A stretch of DNA of 64,000 bases, taken from contig NZ_PGVB01000013.1 in assembly GCF_002860205.1 (NCBI RefSeq), positions 117,685-181,684 of the forward strand, in the 5' to 3' direction. The notes under the pieces were generated by a model. That model saw only the letters and a program-made list of their open reading frames with translations. It did no database searches and was not told the DNA's origin. The translations under genes and the position numbers were made by a program. Numbering within the stretch: position 1 is the first letter of the stretch; each line of letters begins with the position of its first letter. Shown here piece after piece: positions 17,175 through 26,808 of the stretch. This DNA comes from Bacillus sp. T33-2 (lineage in GTDB: Bacteria > Bacillota > Bacilli > Bacillales > Cytobacillaceae).

Positions 17175-17192
17175 CGAGCGAGCGTTCAGTCG
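17175..17192 (+). promoter_or_regulatory. candidate TetR-type operator before the thiolase gene
   Basis: CGAGCGAGCGTTCAGTCG is an imperfect dyad with the same 7-4-7 layout as the FadR box but different half-sites (CGAGCGA and CGACTGA). It could be the target of the TetR protein encoded at 22367. Only one copy was found. Confidence 0.3.
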
Positions 17193-17273
17193 ATCTTAGG
17201 CTTACAGGTTTATTTTTTTATTGTTATTTGTTGGACTATTTAAAATTAATAGATTACTAAAGGAGCGAGGAAG

Positions 17274-18461
17274 ATGGGGAAAACGGTCATTTTGGCAGGG
17301 GTCCGAACGCCTTTTGGAAAATTTGGCGGGGGGCTTAGCAGTTTTACGGCATCCGAACTCGGGGGCATTGCAGTCAAGGAAGCATTAAAACGCGCAGCGG
17401 TTGACGCCTCACAGGTCGACGAAGTCATTCTCGGAACTGTCCTCCAGGGTGGACAGGGCCAGTTGCCGTCAAGGCAGGCGGCAAGGTTTGCGGGTATGCC
17501 GTGGGAAGTCAAAACCGAAACCATCAATAAAGTCTGTGCATCGGGGATGAGGAGTGTCACGCTTGCAGACCAGATCATCCGGGCCGGTGACGAAGAGGTG
17601 ATTGTCGCAGGCGGGATGGAATCGATGAGCAATGCACCATACGTGCTGCCGAAAGCGCGCTGGGGCCTGCGGCTGGGCGATGGTGCCGTTAAGGATTTAA
17701 TGGTGCACGACGGCCTGAGCTGCAGTTTTACCGGAGTCCATATGGGGACTTACGGAAACGCGGTTGCAAAAGAGATGGAATTAAGCCGTGAAGAACAGGA
17801 TGAGTGGGCACTTCGAAGCCATCAGCGGGCCATTGAGGCCATCGAAGCCGGCAAGCTCGCAGAGGAAATCGTACCGGTGGAAGTGCCCCAGCGGAAAGGG
17901 GCTCCTGTCGTTGTCGAACATGATGAGTCACCACGGAAAGATACGTCAATTGAAAAACTGGCGAAGCTTGGGCCAGTATTTAATTCCGATGGAACCATCA
18001 CCGCCGGGAACGCGCCGGGTGTCAATGATGGTGCAGCTGCCCTTGTCCTGATGAGCGAGGAACGGGCGGCCCGGGAAGGGAAAAAAGCCCAGGCTGTGAT
18101 ATTGGGCCATGCGGCGATTGCAGTGGAAGCGAAGGATTTTCCAAAAACGCCAGGTCTTGTGATCAACGAGTTGCTTAAGGGAACAGGAAAAGCACTCGAT
18201 GAAATCGATTTGTTCGAAATAAACGAAGCGTTCGCGGCGGTGGCCTTGACAAGCGGAAAAATAGCCAGCCTTGATCCCGAAAAGGTAAATGTCAATGGAG
18301 GAGCGGTCGCCCTCGGACACCCAATCGGGGCAAGCGGGGCACGAGTCATCCTTACCCTCATGCATGAACTGAGGCGCCGCGGCGGAGGAATCGGAATAGC
18401 CGCTATTTGCAGCGGCGGCGGGCAGGGAGACGCCGTCATGATCGAAGTGCCCCGACAGTAG
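17274..18461 (+). CDS. acetyl-CoA C-acetyltransferase (thiolase)
   Basis: Thiolase of 395 residues that either cleaves acetoacetyl-CoA/3-ketoacyl-CoA or condenses two acetyl-CoA. The acylated Cys88 lies in [12 protein letters not shown], the catalytic His in [16 protein letters not shown], and the second catalytic Cys in [21 protein letters not shown] precedes the ATG. It is followed by 3-hydroxybutyryl-CoA dehydrogenase and two acyl-CoA dehydrogenases, the same functional set as mmgABC of B. subtilis. The context suggests oxidation of short acyl-CoAs rather than polymer synthesis; substrate length cannot be read from the sequence. Confidence 0.93.
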   Translation: MGKTVILAGVRTPFGKFGGGLSSFTASELGGIAVKEALKRAAVDASQVDEVILGTVLQGGQGQLPSRQAARFAGMPWEVKTETINKVCASGMRSVTLADQIIRAGDEEVIVAGGMESMSNAPYVLPKARWGLRLGDGAVKDLMVHDGLSCSFTGVHMGTYGNAVAKEMELSREEQDEWALRSHQRAIEAIEAGKLAEEIVPVEVPQRKGAPVVVEHDESPRKDTSIEKLAKLGPVFNSDGTITAGNAPGVNDGAAALVLMSEERAAREGKKAQAVILGHAAIAVEAKDFPKTPGLVINELLKGTGKALDEIDLFEINEAFAAVALTSGKIASLDPEKVNVNGGAVALGHPIGASGARVILTLMHELRRRGGGIGIAAICSGGGQGDAVMIEVPRQ

Positions 18462-18604
18462 ACGCCAAATCGTGTGGTTATAGCTGATCGTTCCATTTGA
18501 TGCGTAGACTCGGAACAAGCAAAGAACCGCTTGTTCCTGCGAGGATTTTTCGAGGAAGCTTTCCTTAGTGGAAATGAAGTGATGGATGAAACGGGGGGAG
18601 AGTA

Positions 18605-19459
18605 ATGAAGGTTGAGAAAATTATGGTCATCGGTGCCGGGCAGATGGGTACCGGGATTGCCCACGTCTGTGCACAAGCTGGATACAGCGTCATCTTAAAC
18701 GACCTGAAAGAAGAATTTGTTCAGCGGGGGCTTGGGGTAATCAAAAAGAACCTCTCCCGGCAGGTTGACAAGGGCCGGATGGATTCAGCCCACATGGAAG
18801 AGATTATCGGCAGGATTGCACCTTCTGTCAATGTAGAGGATGCGGCAAAAGTCGACCTTGTCATTGAGGCGGCAATTGAAAACATGGACATCAAGACTAA
18901 AATATTTGCCCGTTTGGATGAAATTGCTCCACAAGAAACCATCCTGGCGACCAACACGTCCTCACTGCCAATTACAGAAATCGCCGCAGCCACTAAACGG
19001 CCGGAAAAAGTGATCGGAATGCATTTCATGAATCCTGTCCCTGTCATGAAACTGGTCGAAATCATTCGCGGCCTGGCTACTTCTGATGAAGTGTACAGAA
19101 CAATTGAAGACATTACGATGACACTGCAGAAAGTTCCGGTGGAAGTAAATGATTTCCCAGGGTTTGTTTCGAACCGCATCTTAATGCCGATGATCAATGA
19201 AGCCATTTATACACTTTATGAAGGAGTCGCCTCAAAAGAAGCGATTGATGAAGTGATGAAGCTGGGCATGAATCATCCGATGGGGCCGCTCACTTTGGCC
19301 GATTTTATAGGGCTGGACACATGCCTTTACATTATGGAGACCTTGCATGAGGGCTTTGGCGATGACAAGTACCGTCCATGCCCGCTGCTCCGCAAATACG
19401 TGAAAGCAGGCTGGCTTGGCAGGAAGGCAGGCCGGGGTTTCTATGTTTACGAACAGTGA
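18605..19459 (+). CDS. 3-hydroxybutyryl-CoA dehydrogenase
   Basis: NAD-dependent oxidation of 3-hydroxyacyl-CoA to 3-ketoacyl-CoA. The 284-residue protein has the Rossmann GAGQMGTGIAHVCAQAGY at its N-terminus, the catalytic region HFMNPVPVMKLVEIIRG, and the C-terminal NHPMGPLTLADFIGLD dimerisation domain. A GGGGGGAG Shine-Dalgarno precedes the ATG. The 143-nt gap after the thiolase gene holds a GGAACAAGC/GCTTGTTCC hairpin (18512-18537). The start of the next gene is 33 nt after the stop, so the genes form one operon. It is the MmgB/Hbd type. Confidence 0.93.
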   Translation: MKVEKIMVIGAGQMGTGIAHVCAQAGYSVILNDLKEEFVQRGLGVIKKNLSRQVDKGRMDSAHMEEIIGRIAPSVNVEDAAKVDLVIEAAIENMDIKTKIFARLDEIAPQETILATNTSSLPITEIAAATKRPEKVIGMHFMNPVPVMKLVEIIRGLATSDEVYRTIEDITMTLQKVPVEVNDFPGFVSNRILMPMINEAIYTLYEGVASKEAIDEVMKLGMNHPMGPLTLADFIGLDTCLYIMETLHEGFGDDKYRPCPLLRKYVKAGWLGRKAGRGFYVYEQ

Positions 19460-19491
19460 TTCGGAACAGCCCCGCAAATGGAGGGATTAAC

Positions 19492-20622
19492 ATGAACCTC
19501 AGATTTACAGAGGAACAGCAAATGATGCAAAAAATGGTGCGCGATTTTGCCCGCACCGAAATCGCCCCGTTTGTGGAAAACATGGAGAACGGTGAATTCC
19601 CGGCCGGGATTTTAAAAAAAATGGGCGAACTTGGCTTGATGGGAATTCCGATTCCGGAAAAATATGGCGGATCAGAGATGGATTTTATCTCCTATATCAT
19701 CGCAATCCATGAAATTTCAAAAGTCAGTGCGACAGTCGGAGTAATCCTGTCCGTCCATACGTCGGTCGCCACCAACCCGATATTGTATTTCGGAACCGAG
19801 GATCAGAAACAGAAGTATGTTCCGAAACTGGCCAAGGGGGAATTTCTCGGTGCCTTTTGCCTGACGGAGCCCGGTTCAGGCTCTGATGCTGGAAGCTTGA
19901 AGACAAGAGCAGTCAAAAATGGCGGCTCCTATACCATTAACGGGTCAAAAGTGTTTATCACCAATGGTGGTGAGGCGGATGTCTATATTGTGTTTGCTTC
20001 AACCGACCCATCTGCCGGCACGAAGGGCATTTCAGCATTTATTGTTGAAAAAAATACCCCGGGACTTGTAATCGGCAAAGACGAGCATAAGATGGGCCTG
20101 ATCGGCTCTCGGACGGTACAGCTTACCTTTGATAATGCAATAGTGCCGGCTGGAAACCTGCTTGGCGAAGAGGGTCAGGGATTTAAAATAGCGTTGGCAA
20201 ACCTTGAAGCCGGGCGAATTGGGATCGCAGCCCAGGCTCTTGGCATCGCTGAAGCAGCATTGGAGGCGGCCACCACATACGCGGGGCAGCGCCATCAGTT
20301 CGGAAAACCGATTGTCGCCCAGCAAGGGATTGCCTTTAAACTGGCAGATATGGCAACGGCGGCAGAAGCCTCAAGGCTGCTCATCTATCGCGCTGCAGCT
20401 TTACGGATGAGGGGGCTTGCATGCAGGAAAGAAGCATCGATGGCCAAGCTGTTTGCTTCCAAAACGGCGGTTGATGTAGCAACCGAGGCCATCCAGGTGT
20501 TTGGCGGCTACGGGTACACGAAGGATTACCCTGTCGAGCGTTACTTCCGCGACGCGAAGGTAACGGAGATTTACGAAGGCACAAGCGAAATCCAGCGCAT
20601 CGTCATCAGCAACCAGCTTTAA
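19492..20622 (+). CDS. acyl-CoA dehydrogenase (first copy)
   Basis: FAD-dependent short- or branched-chain acyl-CoA dehydrogenase of 376 residues. It shows [16 protein letters not shown] (FAD/substrate loop), the FITNGGEAD motif, and the C-terminal IYEGTSEIQRIVI region, where a glutamate serves as catalytic base in many family members. The ATG at 19492 has GGAGGG 6 nt upstream. It is 33 nt downstream of the dehydrogenase gene. The sequence is paralogous to the next gene (acdA), so duplication followed by substrate divergence is likely; exact substrates are unknown. Confidence 0.92.
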   Translation: MNLRFTEEQQMMQKMVRDFARTEIAPFVENMENGEFPAGILKKMGELGLMGIPIPEKYGGSEMDFISYIIAIHEISKVSATVGVILSVHTSVATNPILYFGTEDQKQKYVPKLAKGEFLGAFCLTEPGSGSDAGSLKTRAVKNGGSYTINGSKVFITNGGEADVYIVFASTDPSAGTKGISAFIVEKNTPGLVIGKDEHKMGLIGSRTVQLTFDNAIVPAGNLLGEEGQGFKIALANLEAGRIGIAAQALGIAEAALEAATTYAGQRHQFGKPIVAQQGIAFKLADMATAAEASRLLIYRAAALRMRGLACRKEASMAKLFASKTAVDVATEAIQVFGGYGYTKDYPVERYFRDAKVTEIYEGTSEIQRIVISNQL

Positions 20623-20700
20623 CACTTGCTCTTCCAGTGGATGCTTTCTGATGTAGCCAAGTTTTATGCTAGTACCCAGCTGTGACGCTGATTCTGTATG

Positions 20701-20826
20701 TTCGCTTAAATGAACTAGGTTTTGGCTTAAATCATCGTGAGTTTCGCTTAATTCACCCTGTTTTTCGCTTAATTCACCCTGCTTTTCGCTTATATGACTC
20801 AAAATTTCGCTTAAATGTATTTCAGA
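20701..20826. repeat. array of six exact 21-bp units (array 1)
   Basis: Units begin with TTCGCTTAA (second: TTGGCTTAA) at 20701, 20722, 20743, 20764, 20785 and 20806, with no deviation from 21 bp. The first nine bases are conserved and the other twelve vary, except that units 3 and 4 are almost identical. On the minus strand each unit reads as a heptapeptide of type LSEKQGE. It lies in the 412-bp gap between the two acyl-CoA dehydrogenase genes; nothing else recognisable is in that gap apart from the acdA Shine-Dalgarno. Confidence 0.85.
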
Positions 20827-21034
20827 AGCAACTGCCCGTACTTGCGAAGATCAAATTTTAACCCAAAATAAAGTTTATATGTAAAAATGTGTAAAATCAG
20901 AAAACTCTTTTTAACTGTTACACCTAAACTTTCTTCCGAAAGATCAATTTTCTCTGAAAATGATCAAAAAGCTGCACAGAAAAGACTAACTAACTGCTTA
21001 TTTAGCCAATAAACCAATCTGGGGGAGAAAAACG

Positions 21035-22174
21035 ATGAATTTTCAATTGATTGAAGAACACGAGATGATCCGAAAAATGGTAAGGGATTTTGCCAGGAAT
21101 GAAGTCGCGCCAACCGCTGCCGAACGTGACGAGGAGGAACGGTTTGACCGTGAAATTTTTGATAAAATGGCGGAGCTCGGCCTCACCGGAATACCATGGC
21201 CGGAAGAATACGGCGGCATCGGAAGCGATTATCTTGCGTACTGCATTGCGGTAGAGGAGCTGTCCCGCGTCTGTGCTTCAACCGGTGTGACGCTGTCCGC
21301 GCACACGTCACTTGCCGGCTGGCCAATCTATAAATTTGGCAGTGAGGATCAAAAACAAAAGTACTTAAAACCGATGGCCCGCGGTGAAAAGATTGGCGCC
21401 TACGGACTGACAGAACCAGGCAGCGGCTCGGATGCCGGCGGAATGAGGACAACGGCGCACCTTAACGGCGACCACTATGTTTTGAACGGGTCGAAAATTT
21501 TCATCACAAACGGGGGCATTGCAGATATCTATGTCGTGTTCGCGTTAACTGATCCTGAGAACAAGCATAAAGGGACGACCGCATTCATCATCGAAAAGGA
21601 CTTTCCAGGCTTCTCTGTCGGCAAGAAGGAGAAGAAGCTAGGGATTCGTTCGTCGCCGACAACGGAGATCATCTTCGAGGATTGCCGGGTTCCGAAAGAA
21701 AACGTGCTTGGCAGCGCAGGGGAAGGCTTTAAAATCGCGATGATGACCCTCGACGGCGGCCGCAATGGCATTGCCGCCCAGGCAGTCGGCATTGCCCAGG
21801 GCGCACTTGATGCTGCGACCGATTATGCTAAGGAACGACACCAGTTTGGCAAGCCAATAGCAGCACAGCAGGGCATCGGCTTTAAGCTTGCCGATATGGC
21901 CACGGCTGTCGCAGCTTCAAGGCTATTAACCTATCAGGCCGCATGGCTTGAGTCCGAGGGTCTTCCGTATGGGAAAGAATCGGCAATGTCCAAGCTTTTC
22001 GCCGGCGACACCGCTATGAAGGTTACAACCGAAGCGGTCCAGATTTTTGGCGGGTACGGCTATACAAAGGATTATCCAGTAGAAAGATTCATGCGCGACG
22101 CTAAAATCACCCAGATTTACGAAGGCACCCAGGAAATCCAGCGCCTCGTCATCTCAAGAATGCTGACAAAATAG
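21035..22174 (+). CDS. acdA: acyl-CoA dehydrogenase AcdA
   Basis: FAD-dependent acyl-CoA dehydrogenase of 379 residues, very similar throughout to B. subtilis AcdA as I recall it. Motifs are [30 protein letters not shown], and [17 protein letters not shown] at the C-terminus. It starts at an ATG after GGGGGAG. In B. subtilis acdA sits with fadF near rpoE; here the thiolase set is inserted between fadF and acdA. Electrons are expected to go through ETF to FadF. Confidence 0.93.
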   Translation: MNFQLIEEHEMIRKMVRDFARNEVAPTAAERDEEERFDREIFDKMAELGLTGIPWPEEYGGIGSDYLAYCIAVEELSRVCASTGVTLSAHTSLAGWPIYKFGSEDQKQKYLKPMARGEKIGAYGLTEPGSGSDAGGMRTTAHLNGDHYVLNGSKIFITNGGIADIYVVFALTDPENKHKGTTAFIIEKDFPGFSVGKKEKKLGIRSSPTTEIIFEDCRVPKENVLGSAGEGFKIAMMTLDGGRNGIAAQAVGIAQGALDAATDYAKERHQFGKPIAAQQGIGFKLADMATAVAASRLLTYQAAWLESEGLPYGKESAMSKLFAGDTAMKVTTEAVQIFGGYGYTKDYPVERFMRDAKITQIYEGTQEIQRLVISRMLTK

Positions 22175-22269
22175 AGCACCAGCCATAATGCCAAGAATGC
22201 AGACAGAGAATAGGTGCGAGCCATAATTATATATAGGCTGGCAAAATAGAACACCAGCCATAATCCAAG
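22162..22269. repeat. direct repeat including the acdA stop codon
   Basis: About 33 bases with the sequence GCTGACAAAATAGAGCACC and on to CCATAATGCCAAG (22162-22195) recur at 22237-22269 with few changes. A shorter AGCCATAAT lies between them. The first copy includes the last codons and stop of acdA, so the downstream copy is a partial tandem duplication. Confidence 0.75.
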
Positions 22270-22311
22270 TTTTTTGCAGGCCTCAGGCAACCGCGGAAAA
22301 AGTTACATCAT

Positions 22312-22330
22312 GGGCGGGAGAGTCCCGCCC
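22312..22330. promoter_or_regulatory. perfect palindrome upstream of the TetR gene
   Basis: GGGCGGGAGAGTCCCGCCC has 8-bp arms around a 3-nt centre and lies 20 nt before the TetR Shine-Dalgarno. It may be an operator for autoregulation or an mRNA hairpin. No T-run follows. Confidence 0.45.
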
Positions 22331-22366
22331 TGATAACGCTTCCCGAAGATAAAGGCGGTGTTAATC

Positions 22367-23020
22367 GTGATTAAAAAGCGCGAAGTGCAGGCATCCGTGA
22401 AGGATGAGCGTCTCGTCAGAAAAAGGCGGGACCAAATGATCAAAGGCGCGGTGACCCTTTTCAAGGAAAAAGGCTTCCACCGGACGACCACCAGGGAAAT
22501 TGCACGGGCTTCGGGCTTTAGCATCGGTACACTTTATGAATATATCCGTACAAAAGAAGATGTTTTGTACTTAGTCTGTGACACTATTTACGACCAGGTC
22601 AAAAACCGCCTCCGAAAAGACATTGGGACAAGTCTCGGAACACTTGAAAACCTTCAGCTGGCAATTTCCCACTACTTCAAGGTGATGGATGAAATGCAGG
22701 ATGAAGTTGTAGTCATGTACCAGGAAGCTAAGTCTTTGTCTAAGGACGCACTGCCTTATGTATTAAAAAAAGAACTGGAAATGGTGAAAATGTTTGAGGA
22801 TGTCATACAGCTCTGCGTAGAAAATGGCGAACTGGACTTAAACGAGCAACAGGTAAAGCTGGTCGCCCATAATATTTTTGTCCAGGGCCAAATGTGGGGG
22901 TTCCGCCGCTGGGCACTGCAGAGGACCTACACTCTGGATGAATACATCCGGCAGCAGACAGAGCTGCTTTTTACAGGACTGATTGGAAAAATCAAGCAAG
23001 GAACAGGGGGAGAAGCATGA
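22367..23020 (+). CDS. TetR/AcrR family regulator
   Basis: A 217-residue transcription factor. The N-terminal helix-turn-helix (about 22-68) reads [46 protein letters not shown], classic for TetR. The ligand domain looks like those of acyl-CoA-responsive members (FadR/YsiA type), which is inference. The GTG at 22367 is preferred over the GTG at 22358 because AAAGGCGG ends at 22358. The stop overlaps the icmF start (ATGA), so regulator and mutase are translated together; it probably controls icmF and perhaps the whole acyl-CoA cluster. Confidence 0.9.
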   Translation: MIKKREVQASVKDERLVRKRRDQMIKGAVTLFKEKGFHRTTTREIARASGFSIGTLYEYIRTKEDVLYLVCDTIYDQVKNRLRKDIGTSLGTLENLQLAISHYFKVMDEMQDEVVVMYQEAKSLSKDALPYVLKKELEMVKMFEDVIQLCVENGELDLNEQQVKLVAHNIFVQGQMWGFRRWALQRTYTLDEYIRQQTELLFTGLIGKIKQGTGGEA

Positions 23021-26000
23021 CAGCGGTTGACACATACCAGCCAAAGCACCACATTCGTTTTGTGACAGCTTCAAGCTTGTTTGACGGACATGATGCATCG
23101 ATCAATATTATGCGCAGAATTCTCCAGGCCAGCGGGGCAGAGGTCATCCATCTCGGCCATAACCGCTCTGTAGAAGAAGTGGTCAACGCCGCGATCCAGG
23201 AGGATGTCCAGGGTATCGCCATATCATCCTACCAGGGCGGGCATGTAGAGTATTTTAAATATATGCATGACCTGCTGCAGGAAAGGGGCGCTTCCCACAT
23301 CCGCATCTACGGCGGTGGAGGCGGGGTCATCATTCCGAGAGAAATTAAAGAGCTTCATGATTATGGTATCTCACGGATTTTTTCACCAGAGGATGGCAGG
23401 AAACTGGGCCTCCAGGGCATGATCACGCTGATGATGAAGGAATGTGATTTCTCAACCATTTCCGCAAGCACTGCTGAGCAGATTCAAAATTTGGAGACTG
23501 GTGATGCGGCCGAAGTTGCAAAACTGATCACCCTCGCTGAGCAGCATGTCCACGCCGGATCAGAAACTGCTGCAGGTGCCGAGGTTGTCATGGAGAAAGT
23601 CAGGTCGCTTGCCAAATCCGTACCAGTCGTCGGCATTACCGGGACTGGCGGGGCCGGAAAAAGCTCATTGACCGATGAACTGATCAGGCGTTTTATTAAT
23701 GAGATACCGGAAAAACGGGTTGCAGTCCTGTCTGTAGACCCAACCAAGCAAAAAACGGGCGGGGCCCTCCTCGGTGACCGGATTCGCATGAATGCGATTT
23801 TTTCTCCGAGGGTGTACATGCGCAGCCTCGCAACAAGAAAGTCAAAAACAGAGCTTTCCCTGGCGATTAAAGATGCGATTGCCGTCGTAAAAGCCGCCGG
23901 TTTCGACCTTGTCATCGTTGAAACAAGCGGGATCGGCCAGGGTGACGCTGAAATCACGGATATTTGTGACGTTTCCCTTTATGTAATGACGAGTGAGTTC
24001 GGAGCGCCGTCCCAGCTGGAAAAAATCGATATGATCGACTTTGCCGATCTAATCGTCATCAACAAATTTGAACGGAAGGGCTCCGAGGACGCGAAGCGCC
24101 AGGTCCAGAAGCAATACCAGCGCAGCCATATGCTTTTTGATAAAGAGTATGAAGACATGCCTGTCTATGGAACGATCGCCAGCCAGTTTAACGATCCTGG
24201 TACAAATGCCCTGTTTGCGGCATTGGTCAATAAAGTCAATGAAAAAGCCGGAACTGATTGGTCCACGTCTTTTTCAACAAGCGCGGTTGTTGAAAAGCAG
24301 AACATCATCATTCCAAATGACCGCCGCTACTATTTACGTGAAATTTCCGAGACGGTCAGGAATTATCATAAAAAAGCGGAGGAGCAGGCTGAGCTCGCCC
24401 GCAGGCTATTCCAGCTAGAAGGCGCGATTGAAGCAGTGGAAGAACGGGAGATGAACGGGGAAGTCCTCAACTCTCTTGAAGCCGTCAAAAAAGAAATAGA
24501 ATCAAGGCTGACGCCGGAGTCAAAAAATGTCCTCGCCAGTTGGGAACAATTAAAGGATAAATATTCTGCGAGCCAGTTCACAACAAAAATCAGGGACAAA
24601 GAAATTGTCACGACACTAAAGACAAAGAGCCTCTCTGGCCTGGAAATCCCGAAGGTTTCCCTGCCGAAATATAAGGATTACGGTGAGATACTGAGATGGG
24701 TTTACCGTGAAAATGTGCCTGGTTCCTTCCCGTATACAGCAGGCGTTTTCCCTTTCAAGCGCGAAGGCGAGGATCCAAAACGGCAGTTCGCGGGTGAAGG
24801 GACTCCGGAGCGGACAAACCGCCGCTTCCACTATCTTTCAAAGGATGACGCGGCAAAGAGATTGAGCACGGCATTCGATTCGGTCACACTTTACGGTGAA
24901 GACCCGGATTACCGGCCGGATATTTACGGTAAGGTCGGTGAAAGCGGGGTCAGTGTCTGTACCTTGGATGATATGAAAAAACTGTATGCCGGCTTCGATT
25001 TGTGCCACCCATCAACATCAGTATCGATGACGATCAACGGACCGGCGCCAATCATACTTGCGATGTTCATCAACACTGCGATTCAACAGCAGGTGGAGAA
25101 AAAGCAGGCGGAGCTTGGGCGTGAGTTATCTGAAACAGAGTATGAACAAGTAAAGGCATATACGTTGCAAACTGTCAGGGGAACTGTCCAGGCTGATATT
25201 TTAAAAGAAGACCAAGGGCAGAACACTTGCATTTTCTCAACAGAGTTTGCGCTAAGGATGATGGGGGATATCCAGCAATATTTTATCGACCAGAAGGTAC
25301 GCAACTATTATTCTGTTTCTATTTCAGGCTATCACATCGCTGAAGCAGGGGCGAACCCGATCTCACAGCTTGCTTTCACGCTCGCAAACGGCTTTACGTA
25401 TGTGGAATACTATTTGAGCAGGGGGATGCATATAGACCATTTTGCTCCCAATCTGTCTTTCTTCTTCTCGAACGGGCTTGATCCAGAATATACGGTGATT
25501 GGCCGGGTGGCCCGCCGCATTTGGGCAACGGTCATGAGAGAAAAATATGGCGCCAACGACAGAAGCCAGAAGCTCAAATACCATGTCCAGACTTCCGGCC
25601 GCTCGCTGCATGCCCAGGAGATAGATTTCAATGATATCCGCACCACGCTCCAGGCGTTGATGGCACTGCATGACAACTGTAATTCCCTGCATACCAATGC
25701 ATATGACGAAGCCATCACGACCCCGACCCAGGAATCAGTAAGGCGTGCGATGGCAATCCAGATGATCATCACGAAAGAGCATGGTCTCACGAAAAATGAG
25801 AATCCGCTTCAGGGGTCATTTATTATAGAAGAACTGACAGATCTGGTCGAAGAAGCCGTCCTGCAGGAATTCGAGCGGATCAATGACCGCGGCGGTGTGC
25901 TCGGGGCAATGGAAACCCAGTATCAGCGCGGAAAAATCCAGGATGAATCAATGTACTATGAAATGAAAAAGCATTCCGGCGAGCTGCCGATCATTGGTGT

Positions 26001-26283
26001 AAATACGTACCTGAATCCAAACCCTCCGGCAGAAGAAGAACTTAACAGCATGGAAATTGCCAGGGCGTCAACGGAAGAAAAAGAAACACAAATCAGGAAC
26101 CTGGAGCAATTTAAGAGCAGAAATAAAGAAACGTGCGAACAGGCACTGGCCCGCCTTAAGCAGACAGCAGTAAGCGGGGGCAATATTTTTGCCGAGCTGA
26201 CCGAAACTGTCAAGGCAGCCAGCCTCGGCCAGATTACAAGGGCCCTGTATGAAGTAGGCGGCCAGTACCGCCGCAATATGTAG
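23017..26283 (+). CDS. icmF: fused isobutyryl-CoA mutase (IcmF)
   Basis: Adenosylcobalamin-dependent enzyme of 1088 residues that interconverts isobutyryl-CoA and n-butyryl-CoA and carries its own GTPase chaperone. Order: B12-binding domain (about 10-140) with the base-off DGHDASI motif; a MeaB-like GTPase (about 200-420) with the P-loop GTGGAGKSS and NKFERKG; a linker; the mutase barrel (about 550-1088) with [15 protein letters not shown]. Phe591 (RQFAGEG) and Gln735 (GQNTCIF) occupy the two positions where methylmalonyl-CoA mutases have Tyr and Arg, which supports isobutyryl-CoA specificity. It overlaps the TetR gene by four bases. A product of valine catabolism can thus enter the neighbouring butyryl-CoA oxidation genes. 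Confidence 0.94.
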   Translation: MTAVDTYQPKHHIRFVTASSLFDGHDASINIMRRILQASGAEVIHLGHNRSVEEVVNAAIQEDVQGIAISSYQGGHVEYFKYMHDLLQERGASHIRIYGGGGGVIIPREIKELHDYGISRIFSPEDGRKLGLQGMITLMMKECDFSTISASTAEQIQNLETGDAAEVAKLITLAEQHVHAGSETAAGAEVVMEKVRSLAKSVPVVGITGTGGAGKSSLTDELIRRFINEIPEKRVAVLSVDPTKQKTGGALLGDRIRMNAIFSPRVYMRSLATRKSKTELSLAIKDAIAVVKAAGFDLVIVETSGIGQGDAEITDICDVSLYVMTSEFGAPSQLEKIDMIDFADLIVINKFERKGSEDAKRQVQKQYQRSHMLFDKEYEDMPVYGTIASQFNDPGTNALFAALVNKVNEKAGTDWSTSFSTSAVVEKQNIIIPNDRRYYLREISETVRNYHKKAEEQAELARRLFQLEGAIEAVEEREMNGEVLNSLEAVKKEIESRLTPESKNVLASWEQLKDKYSASQFTTKIRDKEIVTTLKTKSLSGLEIPKVSLPKYKDYGEILRWVYRENVPGSFPYTAGVFPFKREGEDPKRQFAGEGTPERTNRRFHYLSKDDAAKRLSTAFDSVTLYGEDPDYRPDIYGKVGESGVSVCTLDDMKKLYAGFDLCHPSTSVSMTINGPAPIILAMFINTAIQQQVEKKQAELGRELSETEYEQVKAYTLQTVRGTVQADILKEDQGQNTCIFSTEFALRMMGDIQQYFIDQKVRNYYSVSISGYHIAEAGANPISQLAFTLANGFTYVEYYLSRGMHIDHFAPNLSFFFSNGLDPEYTVIGRVARRIWATVMREKYGANDRSQKLKYHVQTSGRSLHAQEIDFNDIRTTLQALMALHDNCNSLHTNAYDEAITTPTQESVRRAMAIQMIITKEHGLTKNENPLQGSFIIEELTDLVEEAVLQEFERINDRGGVLGAMETQYQRGKIQDESMYYEMKKHSGELPIIGVNTYLNPNPPAEEELNSMEIARASTEEKETQIRNLEQFKSRNKETCEQALARLKQTAVSGGNIFAELTETVKAASLGQITRALYEVGGQYRRNM

Positions 26284-26307
26284 GGGACAACTGCATAAAA
26301 AACAGAG

Positions 26308-26335
26308 GGCTTATAGGCAATCTATAAGCCTTTTT
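26308..26335 (+). terminator. icmF terminator
   Basis: GGCTTATAG (26308-26316) pairs with CTATAAGCC (26322-26330), followed by five T. Confidence 0.85.
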
Positions 26336-26474
26336 GAATATGTTTGAATTAATGGGCTGTCCCTCTGTGGAATAAAAACTTTTGCATACAAAATGTTAAA
26401 GTATAGCTTATAATTTAAATAGATAATTAGGGATGGCTTTTTCAAACATTGACTGATCACAGGGTGTGAATCTA

Positions 26475-26696
26475 TTGAGGCTGATTTTAAAGATTGCTTC
26501 ATTTGCCGCAGCCGCAGCGGTTTTATTATATTTATATCATAGGCAGCTTGGGGCGGTATCGTTTTTTATCCTGTCCATCTTTTTCTTCACCCTTTCCGTG
26601 AACCTGATGTCCAGGGAAAAGAAGCTTAAACAGGACCAGGGTGACGCAAACACTGATACATATGAAAAAACAGGCCGAAACAACAGATTAAACTAG
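26475..26696 (+). CDS. small membrane protein of unknown function
   Basis: A 73-residue protein, not recognised. It has two hydrophobic helices (about 2-21 and 27-44) with a short polar link (YHRQLG), then a charged tail rich in Lys, Asp and Asn. Length and the polar tail suggest a small inner-membrane protein. The start is uncertain: the TTG at 26475 has AGGGTG 8 nt upstream, while the GTG at 26466 lies within that site. It stands alone between icmF and rpoE. Codon use is like its neighbours. Confidence 0.6.
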   Translation: MRLILKIASFAAAAAVLLYLYHRQLGAVSFFILSIFFFTLSVNLMSREKKLKQDQGDANTDTYEKTGRNNRLN

Positions 26697-26808
26697 CATA
26701 AACAGTAGGAATTTGTTTATAATGAAGAATATGCATTTTTGGGAGATATTCCTTATTTTCGGACGTAGTGCTCTGAATGGAGTGTATTAGTGAAAGGAAG
26801 TGCGAATA

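Noticed and set aside
17822..18676. 284-residue minus-strand frame over the thiolase gene
   Set aside because: Antisense shadow; serine- and proline-rich without domain pattern.
20401..20802. Minus-strand reading frame with heptad peptide repeats over array 1
   Set aside because: It lies half inside the antisense of an acyl-CoA dehydrogenase gene and has no ribosome site; the peptide regularity follows from the 21-bp DNA period.
20701..20826. CRISPR array
   Set aside because: Repeats of 9 bp and spacers of 12 bp are far too short, and no cas gene is present in the window.
22175..22366. Adenosylcobalamin riboswitch before tetR-icmF
   Set aside because: The gap is too short and no B12-box-like sequence was found.
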